Source of the DNA: Bacteroidetes bacterium UBA1952
GTDB taxonomy: Bacteria > Bacteroidota > Bacteroidia > Chitinophagales > Chitinophagaceae
DNA length: 5,314 bases
Direction of reading: 5' to 3'
Assembly: GCA_002336725.1 (NCBI GenBank)
Contig: DDEO01000094.1
Location: 1-5,314, forward strand
The notes beneath the pieces were generated by a model. It was not told where the DNA came from. It saw nothing but the letters and a program-made list of their open reading frames with translations, and searched no databases. Shown in pieces: positions 5,281 to 5,314 of the stretch; the first letter of the stretch is position 1; each line of letters starts with the position of its first letter. The position numbers and the translations under genes are program-made.

Positions 5281-5314
5281 AAAACTGCTGGTAACATCGG
5301 TTTGGCAATATGGC
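5281..5314 (-). repeat. Right inverted repeat and start of the next boundary element
   Basis: Bases 5281-5298 are the reverse complement of 4261-4278 with one mismatch and start one base after the TAA of the glycine-rich gene. The last bases, TTTGGCAATATGGC, resemble inverted 4121-4134. In reverse complement, this end therefore carries the same two landmarks in the same order as the left non-coding stretch, but only about 15 bases apart instead of about 130. The window ends inside the element, so its other half is not visible. Confidence 0.65.

Overview
The window is a piece of chromosome from a Bacteroidota (Bacteroidetes) bacterium. The protein sequences of the housekeeping genes fit this. 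So do two good matches to the Bacteroidetes -7 promoter box TAnnTTTG in promoter positions, and start regions that are A-rich and lack Shine-Dalgarno sites. The organism cannot be placed more finely from the sequence alone; the moderately GC-rich core would suit a saprospirian or chitinophagian lineage, but that is a guess.

Layout. From 81 to 1463 on the minus strand lie accD (carboxyltransferase beta subunit of acetyl-CoA carboxylase) and, 139 bases after its stop-proximal end is passed by transcription (78 bases between stop and start), smpB (tmRNA-binding protein for ribosome rescue). A divergent promoter region (about 1464-1655) separates accD from a plus-strand gene for a small YflT-like general-stress-type protein with a hydrophobic glycine-rich core (1656-2186). 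That gene converges on pyrB (2321-3232, minus), and a strong two-way hairpin terminator lies between them. pyrB follows pyrR (3473-4027, minus) across a 240-base gap holding a long near-perfect palindrome. pyrR and pyrB belong to pyrimidine metabolism: PyrR is a UMP-responsive regulator/uracil phosphoribosyltransferase and PyrB is the aspartate transcarbamoylase catalytic chain.

From about 4050 the character changes. A repeat-rich non-coding stretch (4056-4278) leads into a visibly AT-richer plus-strand gene (4305-5279). It encodes a secreted protein with three Gly-Gly-X-type blocks separated by predicted beta-strand segments. The gene is closely bracketed by an 18-bp inverted repeat (17 of 18 positions match), and the sequence beyond the right copy also resembles, inverted, the start of the left non-coding stretch. 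I read this as a cassette-like accessory unit inserted beside conserved core genes. It is the most interesting part of the window.

Other non-coding structure includes two degenerate octamer repeat tracts with a shared NNATTG(A/C)G consensus, four copies of the 10-bp palindrome TTTCCGGAAA (accounting for every TCCGGA I found), and a -7 box so close to the GTG of pyrR that its mRNA may be nearly leaderless.
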